Source of the DNA: UBA7672 sp031419455
GTDB lineage: Bacteria > Pseudomonadota > Alphaproteobacteria > Caulobacterales > Hyphomonadaceae
Length of the DNA: 64,000 nucleotides
Assembly (NCBI GenBank): GCA_031419455.1
Contig: JANOKS010000138.1
Location: 24,221 to 88,220 of the forward strand
Direction of reading: 5' to 3'
The position numbers and the translations under genes are program-made. Below, piece by piece: positions 18,037 to 26,648 of the stretch (position 1 is its first letter; the number at the start of each line of letters is the position of its first letter). The notes under the pieces were generated by a model. It was given only the letters and a program-made list of their open reading frames with translations. It did no database searches and had not been told where the DNA came from.

Positions 18037-18046
18037 GAAGCTAGCC

Positions 18047-18283
18047 ATGGGCATGTTCGACGATCTCTGGCTCAAGCAGGAAGGCCGCTGCGCCATTTGC
18101 GGCGAACCAATGCCGAAAGGGCGGTTCGACGTATCCCACGCGACGATCTGGAGGAAGATGCGTCCGACTTTCGATCACATCCGCCCGCGCGCGAAAGGTG
18201 GTGGTGACGAGGCGGCGAACATTCAGCTTGCTCATGCCACGTGCAACAAGCGCAAGGGCGACCGGTGGATGCCGGTCGCCTAA
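18047..18283 (+). CDS. small HNH endonuclease domain protein
   Basis: 78 residues. One HNH/beta-beta-alpha-metal fold: CAICGEPM (first zinc pair), FDHIRPRAKGG (catalytic His) and NIQLAHATCNKRKGD (second Cys and the N/H). It is a stand-alone nuclease domain with no specificity domain, similar to small McrA-like proteins. ATG 18047 lies 10 nt after folD, so the two are probably co-transcribed. Its TAA stop overlaps the convergent msrQ stop by 4 bp. Confidence 0.87.
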   Translation: MGMFDDLWLKQEGRCAICGEPMPKGRFDVSHATIWRKMRPTFDHIRPRAKGGGDEAANIQLAHATCNKRKGDRWMPVA

Positions 18284-18933
18284 GCCGCCGCCTCCTGCGG
18301 CTTCCTCAGCTTGCCGATCACCCACCGTCCGACGCGCCAGAGCAGCAGGACGCCGAGGATGACCGCGTGGATGGTCGGGTCGCCTTCGACGATCTTCACC
18401 ATCAGGAGGTTGTGCGTCACGGCGAGGATGGCAACGGGATAGACGAGCCAGTGCAGCCTGTCCCACGTCTTGCGCCCGAGCTTGCGGATCGAGGAATTGT
18501 TCGACGTGACCGCAAGCGGGATCATCAGCGTCAGCGCCGCCATGCCGAGCATGATGTAGGTGCGAAGGGTCACGTCGGCAATCAGGCCGGGAAGCGACCA
18601 GTTCCGGTCGAGCCAGAAATAGGCGAGCAGGTGGAGTGCTGCGTAAAAGAACGCCGCAAGCCCGACGCGTCGCCGGATCACGACGATCGGCGCCCAGCCG
18701 GTGATGTCGCGGATCGGACTGATGGCGAGCGTAACCAAGAGAATGCGGATCGCCGTGTCGCCGAGATAGCGGTGCGTCCACTGGCCGACATTCCAGCCCA
18801 TGTCGTTGGGCAGGCCCGCCAGCATCATCGCCCACTGGTAGGCCAGCCACGCAAATGGCGCGATCAGCGCCACGAGCGTCAACGGCTTCAGCCAGTGCTT
18901 GCCGAATGAACGAAGAAGAGGGCTGTGGGCCAT
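18280..18933 (-). CDS. msrQ: heme-binding quinone-dependent subunit of methionine sulfoxide reductase
   Basis: 217 residues, about six TM helices, ferric-reductase-like fold. MsrQ takes electrons from quinol (heme-bound) and passes them to periplasmic MsrP. Diagnostic stretches are RRVGLAAFFYAALHLLAYFW and KTWDRLHWLVYPVAILAVTH, with the heme-ligand His residues. It follows msrP on the same strand after 19 nt. Confidence 0.95.
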   Translation of the reverse strand: MAHSPLLRSFGKHWLKPLTLVALIAPFAWLAYQWAMMLAGLPNDMGWNVGQWTHRYLGDTAIRILLVTLAISPIRDITGWAPIVVIRRRVGLAAFFYAALHLLAYFWLDRNWSLPGLIADVTLRTYIMLGMAALTLMIPLAVTSNNSSIRKLGRKTWDRLHWLVYPVAILAVTHNLLMVKIVEGDPTIHAVILGVLLLWRVGRWVIGKLRKPQEAAA

Positions 18934-18952
18934 CGTGTGTGCTTCGGCCCGC

Positions 18953-19963
18953 TCAGTAGTTCCGTTTCAGGTCCATGCCGGCATAGAGCGAGGCGACCTG
19001 TTTGTCGTAGCCGTTGAACATTTCGGTGTCGCGCCGTTCGTTGAAGCCGCCCTTGCCGCCGATCACGCGCTCGGACGCCTGGCTCCAGCGCGGGTGCGAG
19101 ACGTTCGGATTTACATTGGAATAGAAACCGTACTCGCCGCCATTGGCCTTGTTCCAGGCTGTTGCCGGTTGCGTCGCGAGGAAGCGGATCTTCACGACGG
19201 ATTTGGTGGCTTTGAAGCCGTACTTCCACGGCATCACGGTCCGCAACGGCGCGCCGTTCTGTTTCTGCAGCGCCTTGCCATAGGCGCCGACTGCGAACAG
19301 CGTGAGGTCGTTGTTCGCCTCGTCCATCCGCAGGCCCTCGACATAGGGCCATTGCAGCGATGGACGATTCGTGCCCGGCATTTCCTTCTTGTTGAGATAG
19401 GTTTCAAATTGCACGAACTTCGCGGTCGATTTCGGCTTGAGCTTCGCCAGCACACTGTGCATCGGCACGCCGACCCACGGCACGACCATCGACCATGCCT
19501 CGACGCAGCGGTGGCGATAGATGCGCTCTTCGAGTTTTGAATAATCGATCAGGTCGTTCAGGGCGTAGGCGCCCGGCGCATCGGTCTCGCCCTCGACCGT
19601 CACCTGCCAGGGTGAGACTTTCATCAGGTTGGCGTAGCGGGGCGGATCTTCTTTGCTGGTGCCGAACTCGTAGAAATTGCAGTAGCCCGCGAACGCCTCC
19701 TCGACAGTCGCGCCTCCGGCGACAGCAAACGCCGTCTTCTTCGCCGTCAGCGCGGCGCCGGGCGCGGCATGGCCGCCGGCGGTTGCTGGCGCGATGGGCG
19801 TCTGCTCCGGCTCGGAGCAGGCCGGCAGCGCGCCAAGGATCGAGCCGGCGCCGAGGAAGCCGGCGGCGGACAGGATGTGGCGGCGGTCCATGAACATCCG
19901 CTCGGGCGTGACCTCGTCACGCAGCGTCTGGTAGTCGGGATTGCGGCGGAACTTCAGGTCCAT
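18953..19963 (-). CDS. msrP: periplasmic methionine sulfoxide reductase, molybdopterin catalytic subunit
   Basis: 336 residues. A Tat-type signal (DRRHILSAAGFLGAGSILG, residues 26-44) exports the folded molybdoenzyme, which repairs oxidised methionines in envelope proteins. The sulfite-oxidase fold shows the Mo-ligand Cys in YRHRCVEAWSMVVPW and the later PRWSQASER. The N-terminal extension DEVTPERMF is typical of MsrP. First gene of the msrPQ pair. Confidence 0.96.
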   Translation of the reverse strand: MDLKFRRNPDYQTLRDEVTPERMFMDRRHILSAAGFLGAGSILGALPACSEPEQTPIAPATAGGHAAPGAALTAKKTAFAVAGGATVEEAFAGYCNFYEFGTSKEDPPRYANLMKVSPWQVTVEGETDAPGAYALNDLIDYSKLEERIYRHRCVEAWSMVVPWVGVPMHSVLAKLKPKSTAKFVQFETYLNKKEMPGTNRPSLQWPYVEGLRMDEANNDLTLFAVGAYGKALQKQNGAPLRTVMPWKYGFKATKSVVKIRFLATQPATAWNKANGGEYGFYSNVNPNVSHPRWSQASERVIGGKGGFNERRDTEMFNGYDKQVASLYAGMDLKRNY

Positions 19964-20179
19964 CTCGCGTCGTCCTTTTCCTTGGCGTCCGGGCGGTTAT
20001 CCGCGCGTGGACGATCGTATTCTAGCGCCTGCAAACGGCCGGTGCGACTGCGCCTGTTCACATCTGTACGATTGAAACGGCCGATCGGTTACGGGTTGCT
20101 GCGGAAAATCGGGGGCGATGACCCCGATCCGGCGTTGAATCGCATCATGATAGGGTCGGGGGCTGATTCGGAGACGTAT

Positions 20180-20608
20180 GTGCTGAAAATCATGGTCCTG
20201 CCGGTCTTTTCCGCCCTGATGCTGTCGGCCTGTCTTGCGCCGGGGCCGCAGCCGGACGGCGCGGCCGGCCCGAAAACCACCGGTCAAGCGCTCGCACAGA
20301 TGGCCTGCCCGCACCGGATCGCCGAGGCATATGCCTGGGTCAATCACATGCCGGGAACCAGCCGTGCGCCGCGCCAGCTTCAGGTCGATGTCCAACTGGT
20401 CGAGGCGACGGACACGGCAATTGTGCTGAGGTCGGATGCGTCGACCGGCGACACGCTGATCCTTGAAATCCGGACGGCGCCGAACGCCCCGATTCCCGGA
20501 CGGGTGGCCTATCGCGAGCCGGTTCCGGACCCGATGTACAAGAAGATCAGCTTCTTCTGCCGGGGCGGGGAAATCCATGCCATCGACAAGATCGAGCGGG
20601 TCTACTGA
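20180..20608 (+). CDS. putative small lipoprotein, unknown function
   Basis: 142 residues from a GTG at 20180 with GGAG about 5 nt upstream. The signal VLKIMVLPVFSALMLSAC ends in an LSAC lipobox. The mature part has two further Cys (MACPHRIAEAY and FFCRGGEIH) that could form a disulfide. No family recognised. An ATG four codons in (20192) is an alternative start. It lies upstream of the YmdB-type gene with an 81 bp gap. Confidence 0.75.
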   Translation: MLKIMVLPVFSALMLSACLAPGPQPDGAAGPKTTGQALAQMACPHRIAEAYAWVNHMPGTSRAPRQLQVDVQLVEATDTAIVLRSDASTGDTLILEIRTAPNAPIPGRVAYREPVPDPMYKKISFFCRGGEIHAIDKIERVY

Positions 20609-20689
20609 TCCCCTGTCAGTTCGCTGCGACCCGGTGTGCGTTTGCCCTTGGCGGGCCGGTCCTGTAAGCCGGTTCGACAAGGAGTGAGC

Positions 20690-21517
20690 ATGCGTCTGGC
20701 TTTCTTCGGTGACGTGGTTGGCCGTGCTGGCCGGGCCGCAGTCGCCGAACATCTTCCGCGGATCAAGGCCGAGCTGCAGCTCGATTTTGCGATCGTCAAC
20801 GGCGAGAATGCCGCCGGCGGTTTCGGCATCACGGCTTCCACCGCCAACGAACTGTTCGACGCCGGCGCCGACTGCATCACGCTGGGCAACCATTCGTGGG
20901 ACCAGTCTGAAGCCCTCGTCTACATCGAGCGCGAGACGCGGCTGCTGCGGCCGTACAATTATCCCAAGACGCTGCAGATTCCCGGACGCGGATCGCAGCT
21001 GTTCACCACGCCAAAAGGCCAGCGGGTTTTTGTCGTTCAGATCCACGGCTCGGCTTTCATGGAGTCGCTGGACGATCCGATCCAGGGCGTCCAGTCCGCA
21101 CTCGAGGAATGTCCGCTGGGGCAGGTGGCCGATGCGGTGGTCGTCGAGATTCATGCAGAGGCGACGGCCGAGAAATACATCATGGGTCACTTCTGCGATG
21201 GACGCGTCACCGCGGTGATCGGCGCCCATACGCATGTGCCGACGGCGGACGCGCAGATCCTGCCCGGAGGCACCGCCTACCAGACCGATGCCGGGATGTG
21301 CGGCGATTATGACAGCGTGATCGGCATGAAGAAGGGGCCGCTTGTCCAGAGGGCCGCCACACGCCTGCCGGTCGAACGCAAGTCGCCCGCCGAAGGACCG
21401 GCGACCATGTGCGGCGTCTATATCGAATCCGACGACAGGACCGGACTTGCCGTTCGCGTCGCGCCGATCCGGGTCGGTGGAAGGCTTTCCCAGGTCGTTC
21501 CTCTCCTTGATGGCTAG
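20690..21517 (+). CDS. YmdB-type metallophosphoesterase (TIGR00282 family)
   Basis: 275 residues. The dinuclear-metal motifs are all present: FFGDVVGRAGR, IVNGENAAGGFGIT, LGNHSWD, VVEIHAEATAEK and VIGAHTHVPTADAQILPGG. Bacillus YmdB hydrolyses 2',3'-cAMP and affects RNA turnover; this role is carried over from family knowledge. ATG 20690 is preceded by AAGGAG. Confidence 0.94.
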   Translation: MRLAFFGDVVGRAGRAAVAEHLPRIKAELQLDFAIVNGENAAGGFGITASTANELFDAGADCITLGNHSWDQSEALVYIERETRLLRPYNYPKTLQIPGRGSQLFTTPKGQRVFVVQIHGSAFMESLDDPIQGVQSALEECPLGQVADAVVVEIHAEATAEKYIMGHFCDGRVTAVIGAHTHVPTADAQILPGGTAYQTDAGMCGDYDSVIGMKKGPLVQRAATRLPVERKSPAEGPATMCGVYIESDDRTGLAVRVAPIRVGGRLSQVVPLLDG

Positions 21518-21610
21518 ACGATCACGCGGCGCTGAATTGTCGCCGCCCGATCCTTCCGCTATTTCTTCTCCCAACGCCGCCGACGGTGCGGCGATTGGGA
21601 GGACATCCAC

Positions 21611-22384
21611 ATGCGTAACACCCTGATGCGCTCGATGGCGCTTGCGGCCGTGCTCGGCGCCGCCGCCTGCCAGACCATGGCGGCTCCGGCGCCAACGGCG
21701 AGTTCGGCGCACATCGTCGCCGCGGTTGCCGACCCCGCGCGTCCCGCAGCCGATAGCGAGCGCGACGTGAACCGGAAGCCGGCCGATATGGTCGCGTTCG
21801 GCGAAGTCTCGCCCGGCGACAAGATCGGCGAGCTGATCCCCGGCGGCGGCTACATGACCCGCATTCTCTCGAAGGCGACAGGCGCGACCGGCAAGGTCTA
21901 TGTCTTCGCCAGCGCCCCGGTTCAGCGCGAAGGCCAACCGCCGCCGGCGGCGCCTGTTGCTGCGATCACCGCCGATGCGGCGAACTACGGCAATGTGCAG
22001 GTGGTCATCACCGACTTCACGAAGATCCCGGCGCCAGAGCCGCTCGATCTCGTGTGGACCTCGCAGAACTATCACGACATGCACAATCCCGGCCGCAACC
22101 TCGACATCAACGCGGCCAACAAGGCGGTGTTTGGCGCGCTGAAACCTGGCGGGCTTTATGTCGTGCTCGACCACCAGTCGGAGAAGGGCGTCGATTTCGA
22201 TGCGCAGAAGCACCGCATCGATATGGCGAAAGTGAAATCCGAAGTGCTCGCGGCGGGGTTCATGTTCGTGGAGGAATCCCAGGTGCTGGACAATCCGGCT
22301 GACGATGGAACGAAAGGCGTGTTCGACGCCTCGATCCGCGGCAAGACGGACCAGTTCATCCTGAGGTTCAAGAAGCCGGGCTGA
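21611..22384 (+). CDS. exported class I methyltransferase-like lipoprotein (COG4798 type)
   Basis: 257 residues. An N-terminal signal ends in GAAACQT, suggesting a lipoprotein. The rest is a SAM-methyltransferase-like fold with GDKIGELIPGGGYMTRIL (motif I), LVWTSQNYHDMHN and LKPGGLYVVLDHQ (post-motif III). An exported methyltransferase has no obvious supply of SAM in the periplasm, so its real activity is unclear. A strong terminator follows the stop. Confidence 0.85.
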   Translation: MRNTLMRSMALAAVLGAAACQTMAAPAPTASSAHIVAAVADPARPAADSERDVNRKPADMVAFGEVSPGDKIGELIPGGGYMTRILSKATGATGKVYVFASAPVQREGQPPPAAPVAAITADAANYGNVQVVITDFTKIPAPEPLDLVWTSQNYHDMHNPGRNLDINAANKAVFGALKPGGLYVVLDHQSEKGVDFDAQKHRIDMAKVKSEVLAAGFMFVEESQVLDNPADDGTKGVFDASIRGKTDQFILRFKKPG

Positions 22385-22403
22385 CAATTCAGGGCTGCAT
22401 GTG

Positions 22404-22435
22404 AAGCGCCCGCGTCCGCAACGACGCGGGCGCTT
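22404..22435. terminator. bidirectional rho-independent terminator
   Basis: AAGCGCCCGCGT (22404-22415) pairs perfectly with ACGCGGGCGCTT (22424-22435) over 12 bp with an 8-nt loop; TTTCATTT follows on the plus side. It lies between convergent genes ending at 22384 and 22441 and can serve both. Confidence 0.85.
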
Positions 22436-22440
22436 TCATT

Positions 22441-22887
22441 TCAGCGGAACGCGATCTCTTTCCGCTTCAGGCCCTTCGCTTCCAGCGCGGTCGCGATGAT
22501 GTGGCGGTGGCATTTTTCGGCGTCGCCGCAGAAGCAGAGGAGGGCGGTGGCGGAGGCGCGGCAGAGGTCTTCGGCTTCGAGGAGGGCGAGCTGGGCTTCG
22601 GGCTGGTTGAAGCGGGCCATGTAGATGCGGTGGAACTCGTCCATGCGGCCCGCGCGGTTGGCGTCGCGGCCTGCCTTCGGCGTGCCGAGCGGGCGGAGGT
22701 GGAGATAGGTGATGCCGCCTTCATCGAGCGAGGCGGCGAGCAGTTTTTTCGAGAACCCGGCGCGGCGCGAGTTGGCAACATCGCGCGTGTCGATCAGGCG
22801 TTTGACGCCGTGCGCCTGCAGGGCGGCGATGAGGCCGGCCTGCGTGGTGTGTTCATAGCCGACGGTGAAGAAGGTTTTGCGCGACAT
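22441..22887 (-). CDS. DUF488 family protein
   Basis: 148 residues. Family features are FTVGYEHTT near the N-terminus, LIDTRDVANSRRAGFSKK, and a C-terminal Cys/His cluster, LLCFCGDAEKCHRH. DUF488 proteins have been suggested to be nucleic-acid or nucleotide-related; no activity is settled. Gene ends close to the shared terminator. Confidence 0.92.
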   Translation of the reverse strand: MSRKTFFTVGYEHTTQAGLIAALQAHGVKRLIDTRDVANSRRAGFSKKLLAASLDEGGITYLHLRPLGTPKAGRDANRAGRMDEFHRIYMARFNQPEAQLALLEAEDLCRASATALLCFCGDAEKCHRHIIATALEAKGLKRKEIAFR

Positions 22888-22936
22888 GTTGAGGAGATAG
22901 GTGTTGGTGAGGAGTGGGGCGAGGGCGGCGGCGGCG

Positions 22937-23106
22937 AGCCCGCGCTCGTCCTTCGCCCTTCGAGACGCCGCCTGTCGGCGGCTCCTCAGGGTGAGAGGAC
23001 GCTCCCTTCGGTCGCTGCTCAGGATGAGCGCTTTTCAACCGGCAGTAGAGTGGCGCTCATGGTGAGCAGCCGCGCAGCGGCCTCCGTCGAACCACGAGCG
23101 CGGGCT
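22937..23106. repeat. 170-bp palindromic element with 13-bp terminal inverted repeats (copy 1)
   Basis: Ends are AGCCCGCGCTCGT (22937-22949) and ACGAGCGCGGGCT (23094-23106), perfect inverted repeats. Inside is an 18-bp imperfect hairpin (23014-23031 with 23053-23070, 16 of 18 pairs). The right 54 nt (23053-23106) are closely matched by 57930-57985. It fills most of the 239-bp gap between the DUF488 gene and the next minus-strand gene. No transposase. Confidence 0.75.
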
Positions 23107-23126
23107 TCCAGACGGTTCGACGTCAT

Positions 23127-24050
23127 CTATTTTGCCTTCTCGTCCTGCTTCCCGAGCCTTGCCGCCGTGAGGATGTGGATCAGCGCGTGGTTGGCTTCGT
23201 GGCAGGCGTATTCGTAGGCGGGGCGGGGGATGCGCTTCCACACGTATTCGGCGCGCCATGGCTTTGTGTAGAGCGAGGGGTCCTCGACGGTGAACTGGTA
23301 GAGCAGCGTGTCGGCGCCGGCGAGGCTGAAGCGTTCGATCACCTTGCTGTCGGACGTCAGGAAGGCGCCGCCGCTCCAGGTGAGACCCTGCTTGCTGGCG
23401 ATGGCGAAGCGGTCGGTCTCGACGACCAGCGTGTCGCCGTCCCACCAGCCGCGCGACTGGCCGCTGCGTGTGCGCAGGGCGTCGGGTCGCGATGGCGTGG
23501 AGAGGGTGACGATGCGGGCGGGGTCGATGTCCTCCATCATCATGACGACTGCATCGCGCGTCTGTACCAGCTGGAGCGGGATCAGCAGGAATGACGCGGC
23601 GATCGGCGCGTTGACGAGGCCGTCCATGCAGCGCTCAGGCGGGGGACGGTTCTCCGGATTGTCGAACCCCGAGTCATCGCCCTTCAGCGCGGCCTTCGCC
23701 AGCGAGGTGAGCGGCAGCTGGCCGTCGGCGGGCTCGACGAGCCAGGACGAGCGTAACTCGCCATTGATGTCGAGCAGGGCGGGCGTGGTGGTGTTGGTGT
23801 CGAATTCGGGATCGTAGACCTCGCCCTCGTCTGTCTCCTCTCTCAGCTTTGCGATGAGGCTGGCTGTGCTTTCGGGCGGGACCGCGAGTGTGGGAAAGGT
23901 GTCGGGCCGCTCCATCGGCGTGAGGAAGCCGGAGAACCAGTAGCCGTGGAAATCGGGGCGTCCTTCCGCCGTGCGGGGTATCGGCGATGGCTGCGCGAGG
24001 GCCGGCGCGGCGGCAAGCGTGAGCGCAAGGAAAGCAAGAATCGCGCGCAT
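23127..24050 (-). CDS. exported protein of unnamed EGRPD-x2-G-x-W family (paralogue A)
   Basis: 307 residues with a signal peptide (MRAILAFLALTLAAAPALAQ). No catalytic family recognised. Conserved blocks shared with the gene at 30717 are EGRPDFHGYW, SSWLVEPADGQ, GFDNPENRPPPERC, WWDGDTLVVETDRF, LLYQFTVEDPSLYTKPWRAE and YEYACHEANH. The family is common as multi-copy exported proteins in several phyla. The conserved His and Glu in CHEANH could bind metal, but that is a guess. Confidence 0.82.
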   Translation of the reverse strand: MRAILAFLALTLAAAPALAQPSPIPRTAEGRPDFHGYWFSGFLTPMERPDTFPTLAVPPESTASLIAKLREETDEGEVYDPEFDTNTTTPALLDINGELRSSWLVEPADGQLPLTSLAKAALKGDDSGFDNPENRPPPERCMDGLVNAPIAASFLLIPLQLVQTRDAVVMMMEDIDPARIVTLSTPSRPDALRTRSGQSRGWWDGDTLVVETDRFAIASKQGLTWSGGAFLTSDSKVIERFSLAGADTLLYQFTVEDPSLYTKPWRAEYVWKRIPRPAYEYACHEANHALIHILTAARLGKQDEKAK

Positions 24051-24115
24051 GCCCCAACCCCATCCTGACCGTCGTCAGGGAGCACGCCCATTGCGGCGGA
24101 TCAAGCGGGTCTCGC

Positions 24116-25015
24116 CTACTGCACGCACTCGGGGTTGATGCCCTGCACGTAGTTGGGGATCACGTCGATCGCCTGCGCCGTGTCCGAGCCGAGGAAGCCT
24201 GTGAGGCGCTCATAGCCGACATCCGTGGGATACTGCCTGAGATACCATGAGGCCACGGGCGCGTAGGACCAGTGCCACTTCTCTTCTTCGTAGCCGGTCG
24301 GCCGCGCGCCTTCGCCCTTCTTGGAGGTGTAGACTTGGCAGAAGCCGTAATTGGCGGCGTGGTTGACCAGCCAGTCATAGATGCGGCGCCCGTCGCGGTT
24401 GGTGGTGAAGTAGCTGTTCTCGAGACTGTTGATGTCGAAGTCGGTGCCCCAATGGTGGCGCGAGGTGCCGGGCATGGAGGAGTATTCGAGAATCTTCTTC
24501 GCGCGGGCCGCGGGATCGGAGATGGAGTTGTTGAGTTTCTTGCCGCCGACGAGCGTCTTGCCGGTCCACTTGTCCTCCCAGATCTTCTTCTGGTCGGAGA
24601 ATGAGCGGAAGGCGGAGACGACCTTCAGCTTGTAGCCGTTCTGCGCGGCGTCTTCGGCCATGCGCACGAAGGCGTCGACGGCGTCCTTGTGGCCCCAGAC
24701 GCGGGAACCGCCGATGTATTTATCGGGGATGCGGGCGAATTTCGGGTCGCTGGCCGGATCGACATCGCCGATCAGGTATTTCAGCGCGACGTGGGATGAG
24801 GCAGGTTCTGCCGGGACTTCGGGCGCGGGCTCTTCGGCGCCCGGCGCAGGTTCGGCGGCGGTGTCGATCTCCGGCGGCTGCGTTTCGCTCGGGTCGGAGG
24901 TGAGACCGGCGGAGGACGGCGTCACCATCGCGGTGTCGGCGTTCGGATCCGACTGAGGGACGCTGCAGGCAGCGAGCAGCGCAATTAGCGAGAGGGACGC
25001 TGTCAGGCGGGTCAT
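24116..25015 (-). CDS. M15-family D-alanyl-D-alanine carboxypeptidase lipoprotein (VanY-like)
   Basis: 299 residues. Lipobox LLAACS at 13-18, then a Pro/Glu/Ala-rich linker to about 75, then the LAS-type zinc peptidase: VVSAFRSFSDQ, GTSRHHWGTDFDIN (zinc His and Asp) and EEEKWHWSYAP (catalytic Glu/zinc His). It should trim D-Ala from peptidoglycan stem peptides in the periplasm. No van resistance genes are nearby, so this is housekeeping cell-wall trimming. Confidence 0.93.
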   Translation of the reverse strand: MTRLTASLSLIALLAACSVPQSDPNADTAMVTPSSAGLTSDPSETQPPEIDTAAEPAPGAEEPAPEVPAEPASSHVALKYLIGDVDPASDPKFARIPDKYIGGSRVWGHKDAVDAFVRMAEDAAQNGYKLKVVSAFRSFSDQKKIWEDKWTGKTLVGGKKLNNSISDPAARAKKILEYSSMPGTSRHHWGTDFDINSLENSYFTTNRDGRRIYDWLVNHAANYGFCQVYTSKKGEGARPTGYEEEKWHWSYAPVASWYLRQYPTDVGYERLTGFLGSDTAQAIDVIPNYVQGINPECVQ

Positions 25016-25110
25016 CGCAGTCTCCGAACGCCCCCGGCAGAGTCAAATCATGCGCGAGGCTTCGCGCCAAGCTCGGTTGCGCCGTTTAAGAAATGATTGC
25101 GCGGTGGGAA

Positions 25111-25244
25111 TGAAGTGAGGGAGTGGGGAATAGGCAGTAGGGAGTAGGTAAGTGGAACGCTGCGAAGAGCGATGTTCCCCTACTGCCTACTGCCTACTGC
25201 CTATTGCCTATTCCCTACTGCCTATTCCCTACTGCCTCACTTCA
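25111..25244. repeat. long imperfect inverted repeat with tandem TACTGCC/TATTGCC units
   Basis: Arms 25111-25150 and 25205-25244 are complementary at 36 of 40 positions (outermost TGAAGTGAGG/CCTCACTTCA). The right side contains a run of about 9-bp near-tandem units (CTACTGC, CTATTGC, CTATTCC) from 25180 to 25236. The right arm includes the tesB stop codon at 25242-25244. The region between the M15 peptidase and tesB holds no gene. Confidence 0.85.
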
Positions 25245-26138
25245 ATTCTTGAACTTTGCTTCACGTGGCCGCATCAGGCCTTCCTGCGTCACCGAGGCGA
25301 CGAGCTTGCCTGCCTCCGTGAAGATCTCGCCGCGGTTGAAGCCGCGCGCGCCGGAGGCCGAGGGGGAGTCCATCGCGTAGAGGAGCCAGCTGGAGATGTC
25401 GAAGGGTTCGTGGAACCACATCGAGTGGTCGAGGCTCGCCATCTGGACGCCGCCGGTGAACCAGTTGACGCCGTGCGGCTTGGTGGCGGTGTCGAGGATC
25501 CCCATGTCGGAGGCATAGGCGAGCAGGCATTGCTGCAGGGCGAAGTTATTCGGGTCGACGGCGCCGCGGACCTTCATCCACATCTGCTTCTTCGGTTCGG
25601 TCTTGGCGGGCGAGATCATCTGGCGCGGGTCGACGGGCTTGAGTTCGATGGGTCTTGGCCTTGCGAACTGTTTCTGGAATTCCTTCGGGATGTGGTCCTT
25701 CGCCATGGCGCGCAGTTCGTCTTCCGATTTGAGCTCGGCCGGCATCTTCACGGCCGGCATCGCGGACTGGTGGGTGAAGCCTTCTTCCGGTACCTGGAAG
25801 GAGGCCGCGAGGTTGAAGATCTGCTCGCCATGCTGGACGGCGGTGACGCGGCGGGTGGTGAAGCTCTTGCCGTCGCGCGCGCGATCGACCTCGTAGAGGA
25901 TCGGCACGGTAGGGTCGCCGGGGCGGATGAAGTAGGCGTGCAAGCTGTGACAGACCCGGTTCTCGACCGTGCGATAGGCGGCGACGAGCGCCTGGGCGAT
26001 CACCTGGCCGCCGAACACGCGCCGCACGCCATCATCGGGCGACTGGCCGCGGAACAGGTTCATCTCGATCCGCTCGAGGTCGAGCAGGGAGACAAGCTCG
26101 GCGACGGGGTCGGCGGTGAAGGGTGTGGCGTCAGTCAT
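25242..26138 (-). CDS. tesB: acyl-CoA thioesterase II
   Basis: 298 residues, double hot-dog fold. It hydrolyses acyl-CoA to free fatty acid and CoA. Signatures are FGGQVIAQALVAAYRTV in the first domain, SLHAYFIRPGDP, and RGFNRGEIFTEAGKLVASVTQEG at the C-terminus with the active-site Thr/Gln. Two one-TM micro-protein genes lie upstream on the same strand. Its last codons fall in an inverted repeat arm. Confidence 0.94.
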   Translation of the reverse strand: MTDATPFTADPVAELVSLLDLERIEMNLFRGQSPDDGVRRVFGGQVIAQALVAAYRTVENRVCHSLHAYFIRPGDPTVPILYEVDRARDGKSFTTRRVTAVQHGEQIFNLAASFQVPEEGFTHQSAMPAVKMPAELKSEDELRAMAKDHIPKEFQKQFARPRPIELKPVDPRQMISPAKTEPKKQMWMKVRGAVDPNNFALQQCLLAYASDMGILDTATKPHGVNWFTGGVQMASLDHSMWFHEPFDISSWLLYAMDSPSASGARGFNRGEIFTEAGKLVASVTQEGLMRPREAKFKN

Positions 26139-26245
26139 GGTGTCGTCCCAAGGGAGGAGCAGCCGCCGATCTTCGTCGGCGATTTCACGGTTTGGGGCGG
26201 TATAACCCCGCTCGCCCGGGATGGCGACCTTCAGCGGAGCTGCAT

Positions 26246-26539
26246 TTATCGAAGAAAGAAATACCAGCCGGCGGCGAGCGCCGAGGCCAGCACAATCAGC
26301 GCCAGCACGATGCCGGGAAAGAGGCCGCCCGTTCCGCGGGCAGGCGCGCTTGGCGCGGGCTGATCCGTGACGGGCGATGCGACCGGGGCGTGCGCTCGTC
26401 CTTCAACCGAGGCCAACGGCTCGCCAGCTCCGAATTCTTCGTTTGCCGACAGGACCGGCAGGTCTTCGCCGTCACGTTCCGGAACGGAGAGCAGCTCTCC
26501 CGTGCTGAGCTTGACCTCGTCCTGCGGATCTTTCGGCAT
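26246..26539 (-). CDS. single-TM small protein, tandem paralogue 1
   Basis: 97 residues. A hydrophilic Pro/Ala-rich N-terminal part (MPKDPQDEVKLSTGE...) is followed by one C-terminal TM helix (FPGIVLALIVLASALAAGWY) ending FFLR. Same ends and layout as the next gene upstream (26649): MPK-acid-P, DE.KL, GG, VLA, WYFF-R. The layout suggests a C-tail-anchored inner-membrane protein with the soluble part in the cytoplasm. No family recognised. Confidence 0.72.
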   Translation of the reverse strand: MPKDPQDEVKLSTGELLSVPERDGEDLPVLSANEEFGAGEPLASVEGRAHAPVASPVTDQPAPSAPARGTGGLFPGIVLALIVLASALAAGWYFFLR

Positions 26540-26648
26540 CGCAAATCCCTCAAGGAGGTTCGTCCGCGCGGAGCGCTGGGAGGGCGTTCAGTATCGATCT
26601 TTCTGTCCCAAACCGCGCGTGGCGCCGAGTTAACGCGCGCGACATGCG

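Noticed and set aside
18047..18283. Restriction-modification system around the HNH gene
   Set aside because: No methylase or specificity gene; the HNH domain alone sits behind folD.
19997..22387. A 796-codon open frame on the minus strand
   Set aside because: Antisense to the small lipoprotein, YmdB-type and methyltransferase genes, all with clear families; Arg/Gly/Asp-rich composition typical of a high-GC antisense frame.
25175..25240. CRISPR-like short repeats near tesB
   Set aside because: Units of about 9 bp with no spacers; they form an inverted repeat with 25111-25150.
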